A stretch of 64,000 nucleotides of DNA from Solihabitans fulvus (GTDB taxonomy: Bacteria > Actinomycetota > Actinomycetes > Mycobacteriales > Pseudonocardiaceae): the NCBI RefSeq assembly GCF_008386585.1, contig NZ_VUOB01000006.1, forward strand, positions 1 through 64,000, read 5' to 3'. Shown here in pieces: positions 43,091 to 50,957 of the stretch; position 1 is the first letter of the stretch, and each line of letters starts with the position of its first letter. The translations under genes were made by a program, and so were the position numbers. Under the pieces are notes generated by a model that ran no database searches, was not told where the DNA came from, and worked only from the letters and a program-made list of their open reading frames with translations.

Positions 43091-43474
43091 GTGGTAACCA
43101 CTCCGGCCGAGTCGGCGCTCCGCGACAGCCCCTATCACGCGGACTGCCCGACTCGTCACATCCTGGATCGCATCGGCGACCGTTGGACGGTGCTCATCGT
43201 GGGCGCCCTCTGGGATCGCAGCAACCGCTTCTCGGAGTTGCGCCGACGCATTGAGGGCATCTCGCAGAAGATGCTCACCCAGACTCTCCGCGGGCTCGAA
43301 CGGGACGGGCTCGTGCGCCGCACCGTCTACCCCGAAGTTCCGGTCCGCGTCGAGTACGCGCTCACCGAGGCGGGCCGCACCCTGCGCAAGCCGTTGCGCG
43401 CGCTGGAGGAATGGTCGATCGCGCACCTCGGCGATGTGTCCGCGGCACAGAAAGCCTACGACCGCGCGGATTGA
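43091..43474 (+). CDS. HxlR-family transcriptional regulator
   Basis: 127 residues from GTG 43091. The family signature is CPTRHILDRIGDRWTVLIVG followed by RFSELRRRIEGISQKMLTQT (recognition helix) and the wing VRRTVYPEVPVRVEYALTEA. A single Cys precedes the first helix (HADCPTR), the place of the redox-active Cys in YodB/HypR/QorR-type members, so thiol-based sensing of quinones or oxidants is plausible. It probably represses the divergent Rossmann gene. Confidence 0.9.
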   Translation: MVTTPAESALRDSPYHADCPTRHILDRIGDRWTVLIVGALWDRSNRFSELRRRIEGISQKMLTQTLRGLERDGLVRRTVYPEVPVRVEYALTEAGRTLRKPLRALEEWSIAHLGDVSAAQKAYDRAD

Positions 43475-43503
43475 CCTCCTCCTGACTCCGCGGATCGCGA
43501 CAA

Positions 43504-44166
43504 GTGACGCGAGCTACCGGGGTGCCGGGCCGACGGAGTTCCGCTCTACCAACGAAACTCCGATCGTCACCGGCCGCTCCGGGCGTTCGCCGCGCACTGT
43601 TCAACAGGGCCAACGAGAAAGTGTGGGTCAGCACCATCAACCCGCGCGACTACCACCACGCGATCGTGCAGTGGGACGGCGACACCGCCGCCCAGAAGAC
43701 CTCCTGGATGGTCGGCAACGACGGCAACCGACGCTGGATCCCCGACCTGGCAACCTTCCAGTGCCTCCACGACACCGGCTCAGGCAACGCGATCTCGGCG
43801 TCCAGCGACGTCCTCGACACGCTGCCCAACCTCAACAATGTGTGGGCGACGTGCGGCGCCGACCGCATCGGCGTCAACGGCGCCCTCGAGGAGAACAGCT
43901 ACCTGCAAGCCGGAGGCTATCGGCTCACCATCACCTCCACTGAGGTCGACCTCACCAACAACGGGCACCTGGTGTGGGCCAACACCATCCGTGCCGGCGC
44001 TCAACTCAAGCTCCAGACCGACGGCAACCTCGTCAGCTACAACGCGGACGGCACCGCGCACTGGGCGACCAACACCGTGGGCAGCGGCGCCGCCTGGCTC
44101 GTCCTCGGCACCGACGGATCCCTACGCCTCTACAACGCGGGAGGACGACAGATCTGGTCCGGCTGA
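43504..44166 (+). CDS. Bulb-type (D-mannose) lectin domain protein, probably N-terminally truncated
   Basis: Up to 220 residues. The first 30 (MTRATGVPGRRSSALPTKLR) look non-native and there is no signal peptide. Residues 34-130 form an unassigned domain (NRANEKVWVSTINPRDYHHA; WDGDTAAQKTSWMVGNDGNR). Residues 137-220 are a B-lectin domain with the mannose-site pattern LQTDGNLVSYN and repeats GHLVWANT, GTAHWATNT and GRQIWSG. Family members are normally secreted, so the lack of a signal sequence suggests the 5' end was lost. The start given is the first ATG-like codon and is uncertain. Confidence 0.6.
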   Translation: MTRATGVPGRRSSALPTKLRSSPAAPGVRRALFNRANEKVWVSTINPRDYHHAIVQWDGDTAAQKTSWMVGNDGNRRWIPDLATFQCLHDTGSGNAISASSDVLDTLPNLNNVWATCGADRIGVNGALEENSYLQAGGYRLTITSTEVDLTNNGHLVWANTIRAGAQLKLQTDGNLVSYNADGTAHWATNTVGSGAAWLVLGTDGSLRLYNAGGRQIWSG

Positions 44167-44184
44167 GGAACAAAAGCCCAATGC

Positions 44185-45018
44185 TCAGTGTCGCGTGACC
44201 GCGTGCTGAATGTCGGCGGTGGCGGCGTTGTCGCGCTGGGCCTCGATGTCGGCCAGACGCTGCCGCAGGGTGCCCGTCATCAGTTGCCAGGCGTCGGTGC
44301 CAAGGGCGAGACGGCGTGGCGGGTTCGCCGACTCCGCGGCGCGGATGATGGCCGCGACCGTGTTCTCCTGACTGTCGGGCATCTGGTCGACCGGGATCGG
44401 CGCCTGGTCGGCCGGCCCGCCTCGGTATGGCGCGCTGACGGGCACCCTGGTGGCCGCGTCGAAGAAGCCGGTGCGGACCATGCCGGGCTCGACCAGCGTG
44501 GTGCGGATCCCGAACGGCTCCACCTCGGCGGCCAGCGCGTCGAAGAACCCCTCGATGCCCCACTTGGTCACGTGGTACAGCGAGAACCCCGGAAAGGTGA
44601 GCTGGCCGCCCATGCTCGACATCTGCATCAGCAGCCCGCCGCCCTGGGCCCGCAGCTGCGGCAGCACCGCGCGAGCGAGGTGGATCGAGCCGGTCAGGTT
44701 GGTCGCGATCATCTGGTCGATCTGCGCGCCGGTCAGATCTTCCGCGGTGGCGAACACGCCGTAGCCGGCGTTGGACACGACGACGTCGATGCGTTCGTGC
44801 GTCGCGAATGCCTCGTCGACCACGGCGTGCAGCCGCGTGGTGTCCGTGACGTCCAGCGCGCGGACCCACAGCCGGTCGCCGAAACGCGCCATCAGGTCGT
44901 CGAGTTGCTCCGGGCGACGCAGGGTGGCCGCGACCCGGTCGCCGCGTTCGAGCGCCTGCTCTACCAGTTCGCGCCCCATGCCGCGGGAAGCGCCGGTCAC
45001 GAACCAGGTCCTCGTCAT
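44185..45018 (-). CDS. Short-chain dehydrogenase/reductase
   Basis: 277 residues from ATG 45018 behind GAGGAGAA. TWFVTGASRGMGRELVEQAL is the classical TGxxxGxG motif; VVSNAGYGVF corresponds to NNAG; Ser in MSSMGG and YHVTK form the catalytic set. TLRRPEQLDD after beta-2 suggests NADP(H). Substrate unknown. It is divergent from the LysR gene at 45157, with a LysR box between them. Confidence 0.88.
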   Translation of the reverse strand: MTRTWFVTGASRGMGRELVEQALERGDRVAATLRRPEQLDDLMARFGDRLWVRALDVTDTTRLHAVVDEAFATHERIDVVVSNAGYGVFATAEDLTGAQIDQMIATNLTGSIHLARAVLPQLRAQGGGLLMQMSSMGGQLTFPGFSLYHVTKWGIEGFFDALAAEVEPFGIRTTLVEPGMVRTGFFDAATRVPVSAPYRGGPADQAPIPVDQMPDSQENTVAAIIRAAESANPPRRLALGTDAWQLMTGTLRQRLADIEAQRDNAATADIQHAVTRH

Positions 45019-45126
45019 GATGGTTTTCTCCTCATTTGGCGGAGTTCGTCCGCTCGTCTGTTGTTGGCAACTCCGATACTGGCAACCGAAAATCCATGCG
45101 TCCAATGAGAGTTTCGGATGTCAGCG

Positions 45127-45141
45127 ATACGTCTTCCGTAT
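45127..45141. promoter_or_regulatory. LysR box ATAC-N7-GTAT
   Basis: ATACG-TCTTC-CGTAT, which fits the classical LysR consensus ATAC-N7-GTAT, ends 15 bp before the LysR start at 45157 and lies 108 bp from the SDR start. Its position allows autorepression of lysR and control of the divergent SDR gene. Confidence 0.7.
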
Positions 45142-45156
45142 GGCTAGGGTGGGCGC

Positions 45157-46089
45157 ATGAGTGAGCTGACCCTGACCGGGCTGCGGGTCGTGCGGGAGAT
45201 CGCGCTGACCGGATCGTTCACCGCGGCGGCGCGGCTGCTTGGCTACACGCAGCCGACGATCTCGCGCCAGGTGGCCGCGATGGAGGCCGCCGCGGGGGCC
45301 CCGCTGTTCGTTCGCGCTGGCCGCGGCGTGCGGCTCAGCCCGGCCGGCTCCGTCGTCGTGGAGCACGCCGGCCGGATCCTGGCCGGGGTGGAGACGCTGC
45401 GGCAGGACCTGGCCGCCCTGGACGACCGGGTGGCCGGCAGGGTCGCACTCGGCGCCTTCCCGTCGGCGACCGCAGTGCTCGCGCCCCTGGCGCTGGCACG
45501 GCTGCGGGTAGACCATCCACGCCTGGAGGTGGCCCTGACCGAGGGGCCGACGCCCACCCTGCTGCGGCAGCTGCGGGCGGGCCGGCTGGCGGTCGCCGTC
45601 ATCGGGGCGGGCGCGGGGTTGCCGGACTACGACCTGGCCGGCCTCGACCAGCAGATCGTGTTCGCCGGCGGGTTGTGCGTTGCGGCGCCCGCCGGACACC
45701 GGCTGGCCGGCGCCGGCAGCGTCTCGGTGGCCGAGCTGACCGGCGAAACCTGGATCGCCGGCGAAGGTGCGGGCGGGGAGCCGCAGTTCGGGGCCTGGCC
45801 CACGCTCACCGATCCGGTCATCGGCCACGTCGTGCGCGGGTGGCCCGCGCGGCTGGGCCTGGTCGCCGCGGGGCTGGGCCTGTGCCTGGTGCCCGAGGTC
45901 GCCGCCCGGTCCATCCCGGCCGGTGTGGTCACCGTCGACGTCGACGACCCGAGCTGGCTGGGCCGGATGGTCGTTGCCCTCACCGCACCGGCTCCCGGCG
46001 CCGAAGCCACCGCGGTGGTCGGTGCGCTACGCCGCGCAGGCGAGGACATCCGCCTCCGCCGCGACGAATCGGCGCACCAGCACGGGTGA
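45157..46089 (+). CDS. LysR-family transcriptional regulator
   Basis: 310 residues. Helix-turn-helix FTAAARLLGYTQPTISRQVA; linker helix LLFVRAGRGVRLSP type; effector domain from GRVALGAFPSATAVLAPLAL to VAAGLGLCLVPEVAARSIPA. It most likely regulates the divergent SDR gene through the ATAC-N7-GTAT box. Effector unknown. Confidence 0.87.
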   Translation: MSELTLTGLRVVREIALTGSFTAAARLLGYTQPTISRQVAAMEAAAGAPLFVRAGRGVRLSPAGSVVVEHAGRILAGVETLRQDLAALDDRVAGRVALGAFPSATAVLAPLALARLRVDHPRLEVALTEGPTPTLLRQLRAGRLAVAVIGAGAGLPDYDLAGLDQQIVFAGGLCVAAPAGHRLAGAGSVSVAELTGETWIAGEGAGGEPQFGAWPTLTDPVIGHVVRGWPARLGLVAAGLGLCLVPEVAARSIPAGVVTVDVDDPSWLGRMVVALTAPAPGAEATAVVGALRRAGEDIRLRRDESAHQHG

Positions 46090-46131
46090 CAATGGGTCCA
46101 TTGTGGACAGACTGTCGCTCGGGATCTTGCT

Positions 46132-46872
46132 CTAGCCGTCGGACGCGAGGCGGTCGAGCCATTCCGTGAGGAGGTGTTGTTCGGCGTCGCTGAGCGTGGT
46201 CTGTTCGGGCAGCGCGGCGCGTAGGGCTCGGGCCGCGCCGGCAGGGCCCGCGTGTCGCACGGCCGGCTTCTCGGTGGTGACGGCGGTGACCATCGACTCC
46301 CGCATGGCGGTCAGCAGGGCTGGGTTGCGTTGGTCTTCGGGCAGCGACAGCCAGGTGAGCACGGCGCCGCGTGCGGTCGCGTGGATGAGTGCGGCGGCGA
46401 GCTGTTCGTCGACCCGGAGCCAGCCGCCGGCGGCGAGGCGGCGGATGCGGCCAAGCAGAATCTGCATGCCGGCCCGGAACGCGGCCGAGTTCGTGCCGCG
46501 CCTCGGCTCGCCGTACATGATCGCGTACAGCGCGGGGTTGGCGAGCCCGAACTCGACGGCAAGGTCCCAGCCCGCCCGCAGGTCCTCGATCGGGCCGTCG
46601 GGATGGGGATCGACGCGTTTGGCGGCGAGGAAGGTGGCGTAGCCGTGCTCGGCCACGGCGTCGAGCAGGCCGTCCATGTCGGCGAAGAAGCGGTAGATCG
46701 CCGGGGGCTGCACCCCGGCCGCCGCCGCGACCGCACGGGTGGTGACCGCGCTGCTCCCCTCGCGGGCGAGGAGGTCCGCGGCGGCCTCGATCACGCGCTG
46801 CCGGATGAGCTCACGCCCGCCGGCCTCCGCCGCGGCGTCGGGGGAGTGGTCCCGGTTGGTCCTCGTAGCCAT
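46132..46872 (-). CDS. TetR-family regulator
   Basis: 246 residues. HTH: EGSSAVTTRAVAAAAGVQPP followed by AIYRFFADMDGLLDAVAEHG. The C-terminal domain is all-helical (EFGLANPALYAIMYGEPRRG). It is divergent from the amidohydrolase gene at 46961, with two GATAC-type repeats in the 88-bp gap, and is the likely repressor of that gene. Confidence 0.86.
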   Translation of the reverse strand: MATRTNRDHSPDAAAEAGGRELIRQRVIEAAADLLAREGSSAVTTRAVAAAAGVQPPAIYRFFADMDGLLDAVAEHGYATFLAAKRVDPHPDGPIEDLRAGWDLAVEFGLANPALYAIMYGEPRRGTNSAAFRAGMQILLGRIRRLAAGGWLRVDEQLAAALIHATARGAVLTWLSLPEDQRNPALLTAMRESMVTAVTTEKPAVRHAGPAGAARALRAALPEQTTLSDAEQHLLTEWLDRLASDG

Positions 46873-46879
46873 GAAATCA

Positions 46880-46921
46880 ACGATACCGCCACCTCTGGAC
46901 CGGCGGAAGTATCACTGATAC
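46880..46921. promoter_or_regulatory. Candidate TetR operators upstream of the amidohydrolase
   Basis: GTATCA-C-TGATAC at 46909-46921 is a perfect 6-bp inverted repeat with one central base. A wider inverted repeat GATACcGCC...GGCGGaaGTATC spans about 46882-46914. Both sit in the 88-bp divergent gap. Confidence 0.65.
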
Positions 46922-46960
46922 CGTCGAATTGATTCCACTGGAACTGATTGAGGAGAGGCA

Positions 46961-48010
46961 ATGTCGGAGAAGATGCGCATCGTCGGTCTCGAGGAACACA
47001 TCGCGTTGCCCGTCATGCTCGACGCGTGGGCGCGGGCGGGGGTGCCGCAGATCCCGCAGCTGGGCTACGGCGACGAGCCGATCGCGCGGCGCCTGCGGGA
47101 CGGCGCGGACCAGCGTCTGTCCGATATGGACGATCAGGGTCTGGACGTCGCGGTGCTGTCACTGGCCACGCCGGGCGTGCAGAACCTCACCGCGGCGGAC
47201 GCCGTGAGCGTCGCCCGCGAGGCCAACGACACGCTCGCCGAGATCGTCGCCGGCCATCCGGATCGCTTCCAGGCGTTCGCGACCATCCCGACCCCGGTGC
47301 CCGACGCCGCAGCCGAGGAACTGGAACGAGCGGTCACCCAGCTCGGTTTCCGGGGCGCGATGCTCTACGGGCGCACGGGCGACAAACTCGCCGACGCGCC
47401 GGAGTTCGACGACCTCTACGCCACCGCCGAGCGGCTGCGGGTGCCCCTGCACTTCCACCCGCAGACGCCCGTCAAGGCGGTCCTGGATGCGTACTACTCC
47501 GGGCTCGGTGACGTCGGCATGGGGCTGGCCACCGCCGGACTTGGCTGGTACTACGACCTTGGAGTGCAGTACCTGCGGATGATCTTCTCCGGGGTGTTCG
47601 ACCGGCACCCCGACCTCCAGGTGATCGCGGGGCACTGGGGCGAGGTCGTCCTGTTCTACCTCGACCACGCCGGGATCATGGCGCCCAATGCGAAGCTGGA
47701 GCGACCCCTGGCCGACTACTTCCGCCAGAACTTCTGGGTGGCGGGCAGCGGCACCGTGAGCGAGCGCTACCTGCGGTGGACGGCCGAGGTCGTCGGAACC
47801 GACCGCATGATGTACTCCACCGACTATCCCTACACCTATGGCACCCGTCCCGGCGGCTTCCCCTTCCTCGACACCAGCGGCGGAGTCGCGCGGTCGTTCC
47901 TGGAGCAAGCGCCGTTCACCCAGGACGAGAAGATCGCCATCGGGTCGGGCAACTGGGAACGACTGACCGGGCACCTGGCCGCCGGTCGCGGACGTCAACC
48001 GGTGGCCTGA
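46961..48010 (+). CDS. Amidohydrolase, ACMSD/gamma-resorcylate decarboxylase type
   Basis: 349-residue TIM-barrel metal enzyme. The N-terminal metal motif reads GLEEHIALP, the EExH variant of 2,3-dihydroxybenzoate and gamma-resorcylate decarboxylases. Further ligands are His in LHFHPQTP, His in VIAGHWGEVV and Asp in MMYSTDYPY. The family mainly catalyses non-oxidative decarboxylation of aromatic acids, fewer members are hydrolases. The divergent TetR gene suggests induction by the substrate. Exact substrate cannot be read from sequence. Confidence 0.85.
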   Translation: MSEKMRIVGLEEHIALPVMLDAWARAGVPQIPQLGYGDEPIARRLRDGADQRLSDMDDQGLDVAVLSLATPGVQNLTAADAVSVAREANDTLAEIVAGHPDRFQAFATIPTPVPDAAAEELERAVTQLGFRGAMLYGRTGDKLADAPEFDDLYATAERLRVPLHFHPQTPVKAVLDAYYSGLGDVGMGLATAGLGWYYDLGVQYLRMIFSGVFDRHPDLQVIAGHWGEVVLFYLDHAGIMAPNAKLERPLADYFRQNFWVAGSGTVSERYLRWTAEVVGTDRMMYSTDYPYTYGTRPGGFPFLDTSGGVARSFLEQAPFTQDEKIAIGSGNWERLTGHLAAGRGRQPVA

Positions 48011-48027
48011 CACACCAGCATCAGTGG

Positions 48028-48819
48028 CTACGCGCCATCGTGTGGAAGGCGTTGGCGCCCGCGCCTGGTCACGTAGCCGACCGCGGCCACGATGGCGGCG
48101 GTGCCGACGAGGGTGACCGGGCCGGTGCCGATGCCGAGGCCGCCGTCGTCGGCAGGCCCGGCGAACCAGTCGGCGTAGGAGGCGCCCAGCGGGCGGGTCA
48201 CGATGTAGGCGAACCAGAACGCGGCGATCGCGTTCAGGCCGATGGTGCGGTGGGCGAGGGCGGGGATCGCGATGATGACGGCAAAGAGGATCGTCGAGGA
48301 CAGATAGCCCAGGTGCAGGGTCTTGGCGGTCAGGTCGCCGGTCGCGGTGCCGAGGGCGAAGGTGGCGAGAACCGTTGCCCAGTAGAACGATTCCCGTCGG
48401 CGGGTTGTGACGGTGCGGATGGACAGGGTCCTTTCGGTGGCGTACCAGGCGGCGAACAGGCCGGCCACGATCAGGGCGTACCCGATGGTCAGGGCGAGGT
48501 ACGGCACGCCGAACCCGACATGGACGACGTCGGCGGCCATGGTGCCGAAGACGCTCACCATGCCGACGGCCGACCAGTAGATCCAGGGCACGTAGCGCCT
48601 GACGCGGAACTGTGCGACGAATGCCGCGATCAGGGCGGCGAGGCCGAGCAGGATCGCGACTGGCGGGGCGAGGTGGTGGAAGAGGAAGTCGGACGTGGTT
48701 TCGCCGACGCCGGTGGTGAGGACCTTGATCACCCAGAACGCGATGGTGACCTCGGGAACCTTCGACGCGACGCGCTGGACCTGGTCGAGCTGCGGGACAT
48801 GGGACGGCATCGTGGGCAC
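48028..48819 (-). CDS. Polytopic membrane protein, COG4705-like
   Basis: 263 residues with about eight hydrophobic segments. Family stretches are KVPEVTIAFWVIKVLTTGVG (then ETTSDFLFHH), RRRESFYWATVLATFALGTA (then TGDLTAKTL) and GLNAIAAFWFAYIVTRPLGA. Function of the family is not known. GTG 48819 or ATG 48810 may be the start. It lies 46 bp downstream of the histidine kinase gene and is the last gene of the long minus-strand run, a frequent partner of two-component genes of this kind. Confidence 0.75.
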   Translation of the reverse strand: MPTMPSHVPQLDQVQRVASKVPEVTIAFWVIKVLTTGVGETTSDFLFHHLAPPVAILLGLAALIAAFVAQFRVRRYVPWIYWSAVGMVSVFGTMAADVVHVGFGVPYLALTIGYALIVAGLFAAWYATERTLSIRTVTTRRRESFYWATVLATFALGTATGDLTAKTLHLGYLSSTILFAVIIAIPALAHRTIGLNAIAAFWFAYIVTRPLGASYADWFAGPADDGGLGIGTGPVTLVGTAAIVAAVGYVTRRGRQRLPHDGA

Positions 48820-48865
48820 TCCGGGTGGTCGGAAGTGGATATGCCCGAGGATGGACCGCAGCGCC

Positions 48866-50269
48866 TTACAGGACGCTTTCCGTTGTTGTCGCAGGGAGTT
48901 CGACGCTCACCCTGGCCCCGCCGTCGGGCGCGTCGGTCACCGCGATCGTTCCGCCGTGGGCGCGGGCGATCTCCCTGGCGATGGCCAGGCCGAGGCCGGT
49001 GGAACCGCTCGCCCGGTCGCGGCTGGTGTCCAGCCGCACGAACCGGTCGAACACGCGCTCCCGGTCGGCCAGGGGAATCCCGGGCCCGTCGTCGTCGACG
49101 TGGACGACGAGGCGCTCGCCGGCCCGGTGGCCGCTGACGTCGACGTGGTGCGCGGCGTGGCGGGTGGCGTTGTCGATGATGTTGCGGAACAGCCGTTGCA
49201 GCTGGCTCGGATCGCCGGCCGCGACGAGCTCCGGTCCGATGTGGACGGTCACTTCGACCGCGTGCGGCGCGAGGGTGGCGTGGATGCCGTCGAGCAGCTC
49301 CCCGACATCGACCGGCCTGCGGTGGGTGAGGAGCTCGCCTTCGTCGGCCTTGGCCAGGGTGAGCAGCTGGTGCAGCAGCTCTTCGAGCCGGATCGTCTGG
49401 TCGGCCGCTCGCGCGCCGATCTCCGGCCACGGCGCCTTGTCCGGATGCGCCAGTGCGACTTCCAGGGTGGTGCGGATGGCGGCGAGCGGGCTGCGGAGCT
49501 CGTGTGAGGCGTCGGCGACGAAGCGGCGTTGCCGCCGGGCCGCGGCGTCGAGCCGGTCGAGCATGTCGTTCATGGTGTGGGCGAGCCGGCGGATCTCGTC
49601 GTCGGTGCCTGGTTCGGGCACGCGGCGGGTGAGGTCGACGGAGGTGATCTCGGTGACCGCGCTGCGGATCCGCTCGACCGGTTTCAGGGCCCGGCCGACG
49701 ATCAGCCACACCGCGCCGGCGGCCAGGAGCAGCGTGATGGGGATGGCGGTCAGCAACCGTCCGGCGGCTTCGGTGTCGAGCATGGTGAGCAGGCCGGTCG
49801 TGGTCACGGTGACGATCGTGACGGGGGTGGCGTGCACGGTCGCGGGGACGGCGAGGACACGGACCTCGCCGGTCAGGACGCGGTCGGCGGCCGGCTGCCG
49901 CACGGGTTGCGACGAGCCGGCCGGCAGGAGGTAGAGCGCACCGGCGCCGGTGAGGGCGTGGCTGGCGGCGAGCACGCGGCCGTCCGCGCCGAGCACCTGT
50001 GCCTCGGCGTTGGCGTCCAATGTGGATGGTGGAAGCGTGCTCGGCCAGGTGCCGGCCGTCCCGGTCTGCGCGATCTCGGTGCTGTAGGTGCGCAGCTGGC
50101 TGTCGATGTCGGCGCGGATGGATTCGCGCTGGAGCAGGTACAACAGGGCGATGCCCAGCACGACAAGGGCGGTGATGACGAGGCTGGCCACGATGGTGAC
50201 GCGGGCGCGCAGGGTGCGCACCCGCAACCGGCGACGGTGCGGGGCCGGCGGCCGGGCGGGAGTGTTCAT
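48866..50269 (-). CDS. Sensor histidine kinase
   Basis: 467 residues. First membrane helix at about 25-46 (VTIVASLVITALVVLGIALL), an extracytoplasmic sensor of about 125 residues, a second helix (LLTAIPITLLLAAGAVWLIV), HAMP (LKPVERIRSAVTEITSVDL), phospho-acceptor His in DASHELRSPLAAIRT, N box NIIDNATRHA, and ATP-binding motifs DDDGPGIPL and GSTGLGLAIA. The start overlaps the response regulator stop by four bases (ATGA), so translation is coupled. Signal unknown. Confidence 0.93.
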   Translation of the reverse strand: MNTPARPPAPHRRRLRVRTLRARVTIVASLVITALVVLGIALLYLLQRESIRADIDSQLRTYSTEIAQTGTAGTWPSTLPPSTLDANAEAQVLGADGRVLAASHALTGAGALYLLPAGSSQPVRQPAADRVLTGEVRVLAVPATVHATPVTIVTVTTTGLLTMLDTEAAGRLLTAIPITLLLAAGAVWLIVGRALKPVERIRSAVTEITSVDLTRRVPEPGTDDEIRRLAHTMNDMLDRLDAAARRQRRFVADASHELRSPLAAIRTTLEVALAHPDKAPWPEIGARAADQTIRLEELLHQLLTLAKADEGELLTHRRPVDVGELLDGIHATLAPHAVEVTVHIGPELVAAGDPSQLQRLFRNIIDNATRHAAHHVDVSGHRAGERLVVHVDDDGPGIPLADRERVFDRFVRLDTSRDRASGSTGLGLAIAREIARAHGGTIAVTDAPDGGARVSVELPATTTESVL

Positions 50270-50943
50270 GCGTGCTCGTCCGGGACGAGGTATCCCTCGC
50301 CGCGCACGGTCTGGATGACGGCGTGGCCGGTGGGCGGGTCGATCTTGCGGCGCAGCCGGTGGATGTGCACCTCCACGGCGGCCGGGCCACCGTCGTAGGC
50401 GCTGTCCCAGCAGTGCTCGAGCAGCTCGGTCTTGGACACGACGTGGCCTCGGCGGCGCAGCAGGTACTCCAGGACGGCGACCTCCCGGCTGGTCAGTTCC
50501 ACCGGAACGCCGTCGCGGGTGACGGTCCGGCTGGCGGGGTCGAGGGTGAGGCCGGCCGCGGTGAGCTGGGCCGGTCGCTCGGGCAGCCCTCGGCGGGTCA
50601 GGGCGCGCAGGTTGGCGAGCAGGACGGGATAGGAGAACGGCTTGGCCAGGTAGCCGTCGGCACCGCTGTCCAGCCCCTCGGCGTGGTCGAGGTCCTCGTC
50701 CATCGCGGTGAGCATCAGGATCGGCGTCCAGATGCCACCCTCGCGCAGCCGCCGGCAGATCTGGTAGCCGTCCATGCCGGGCAGCATGACGTCCAGCAGG
50801 AGGACGTCGTGCGCGGTCTCCTGCGCCTTCCACAACCCGTCCTCGCCGTTGGTGGCGACGTCGACGGTGTAGCCCTCTGCTTGCAGGCCCCAGGTCAGGG
50901 AGGCGACCATGGCGGGGTCGTCCTCGACGATCAGGATGCGCAT
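50266..50943 (-). CDS. OmpR-family response regulator
   Basis: 225 residues. The receiver domain has acidic pair VEDDPAM, phospho-acceptor Asp in LLLDVMLPGMDGY, Thr in LMLTAMD and Lys in YLAKPFSYP. The C-terminal winged helix has ELTSREVAVLEYLLRRRGHV and the wing GHAVIQTVRGEGYLVP. It starts 14 bp after the MFS stop, so the two-component pair is probably read with the catabolic genes upstream. Confidence 0.93.
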   Translation of the reverse strand: MRILIVEDDPAMVASLTWGLQAEGYTVDVATNGEDGLWKAQETAHDVLLLDVMLPGMDGYQICRRLREGGIWTPILMLTAMDEDLDHAEGLDSGADGYLAKPFSYPVLLANLRALTRRGLPERPAQLTAAGLTLDPASRTVTRDGVPVELTSREVAVLEYLLRRRGHVVSKTELLEHCWDSAYDGGPAAVEVHIHRLRRKIDPPTGHAVIQTVRGEGYLVPDEHA

Positions 50944-50957
50944 GGCGTCAGCATTCC

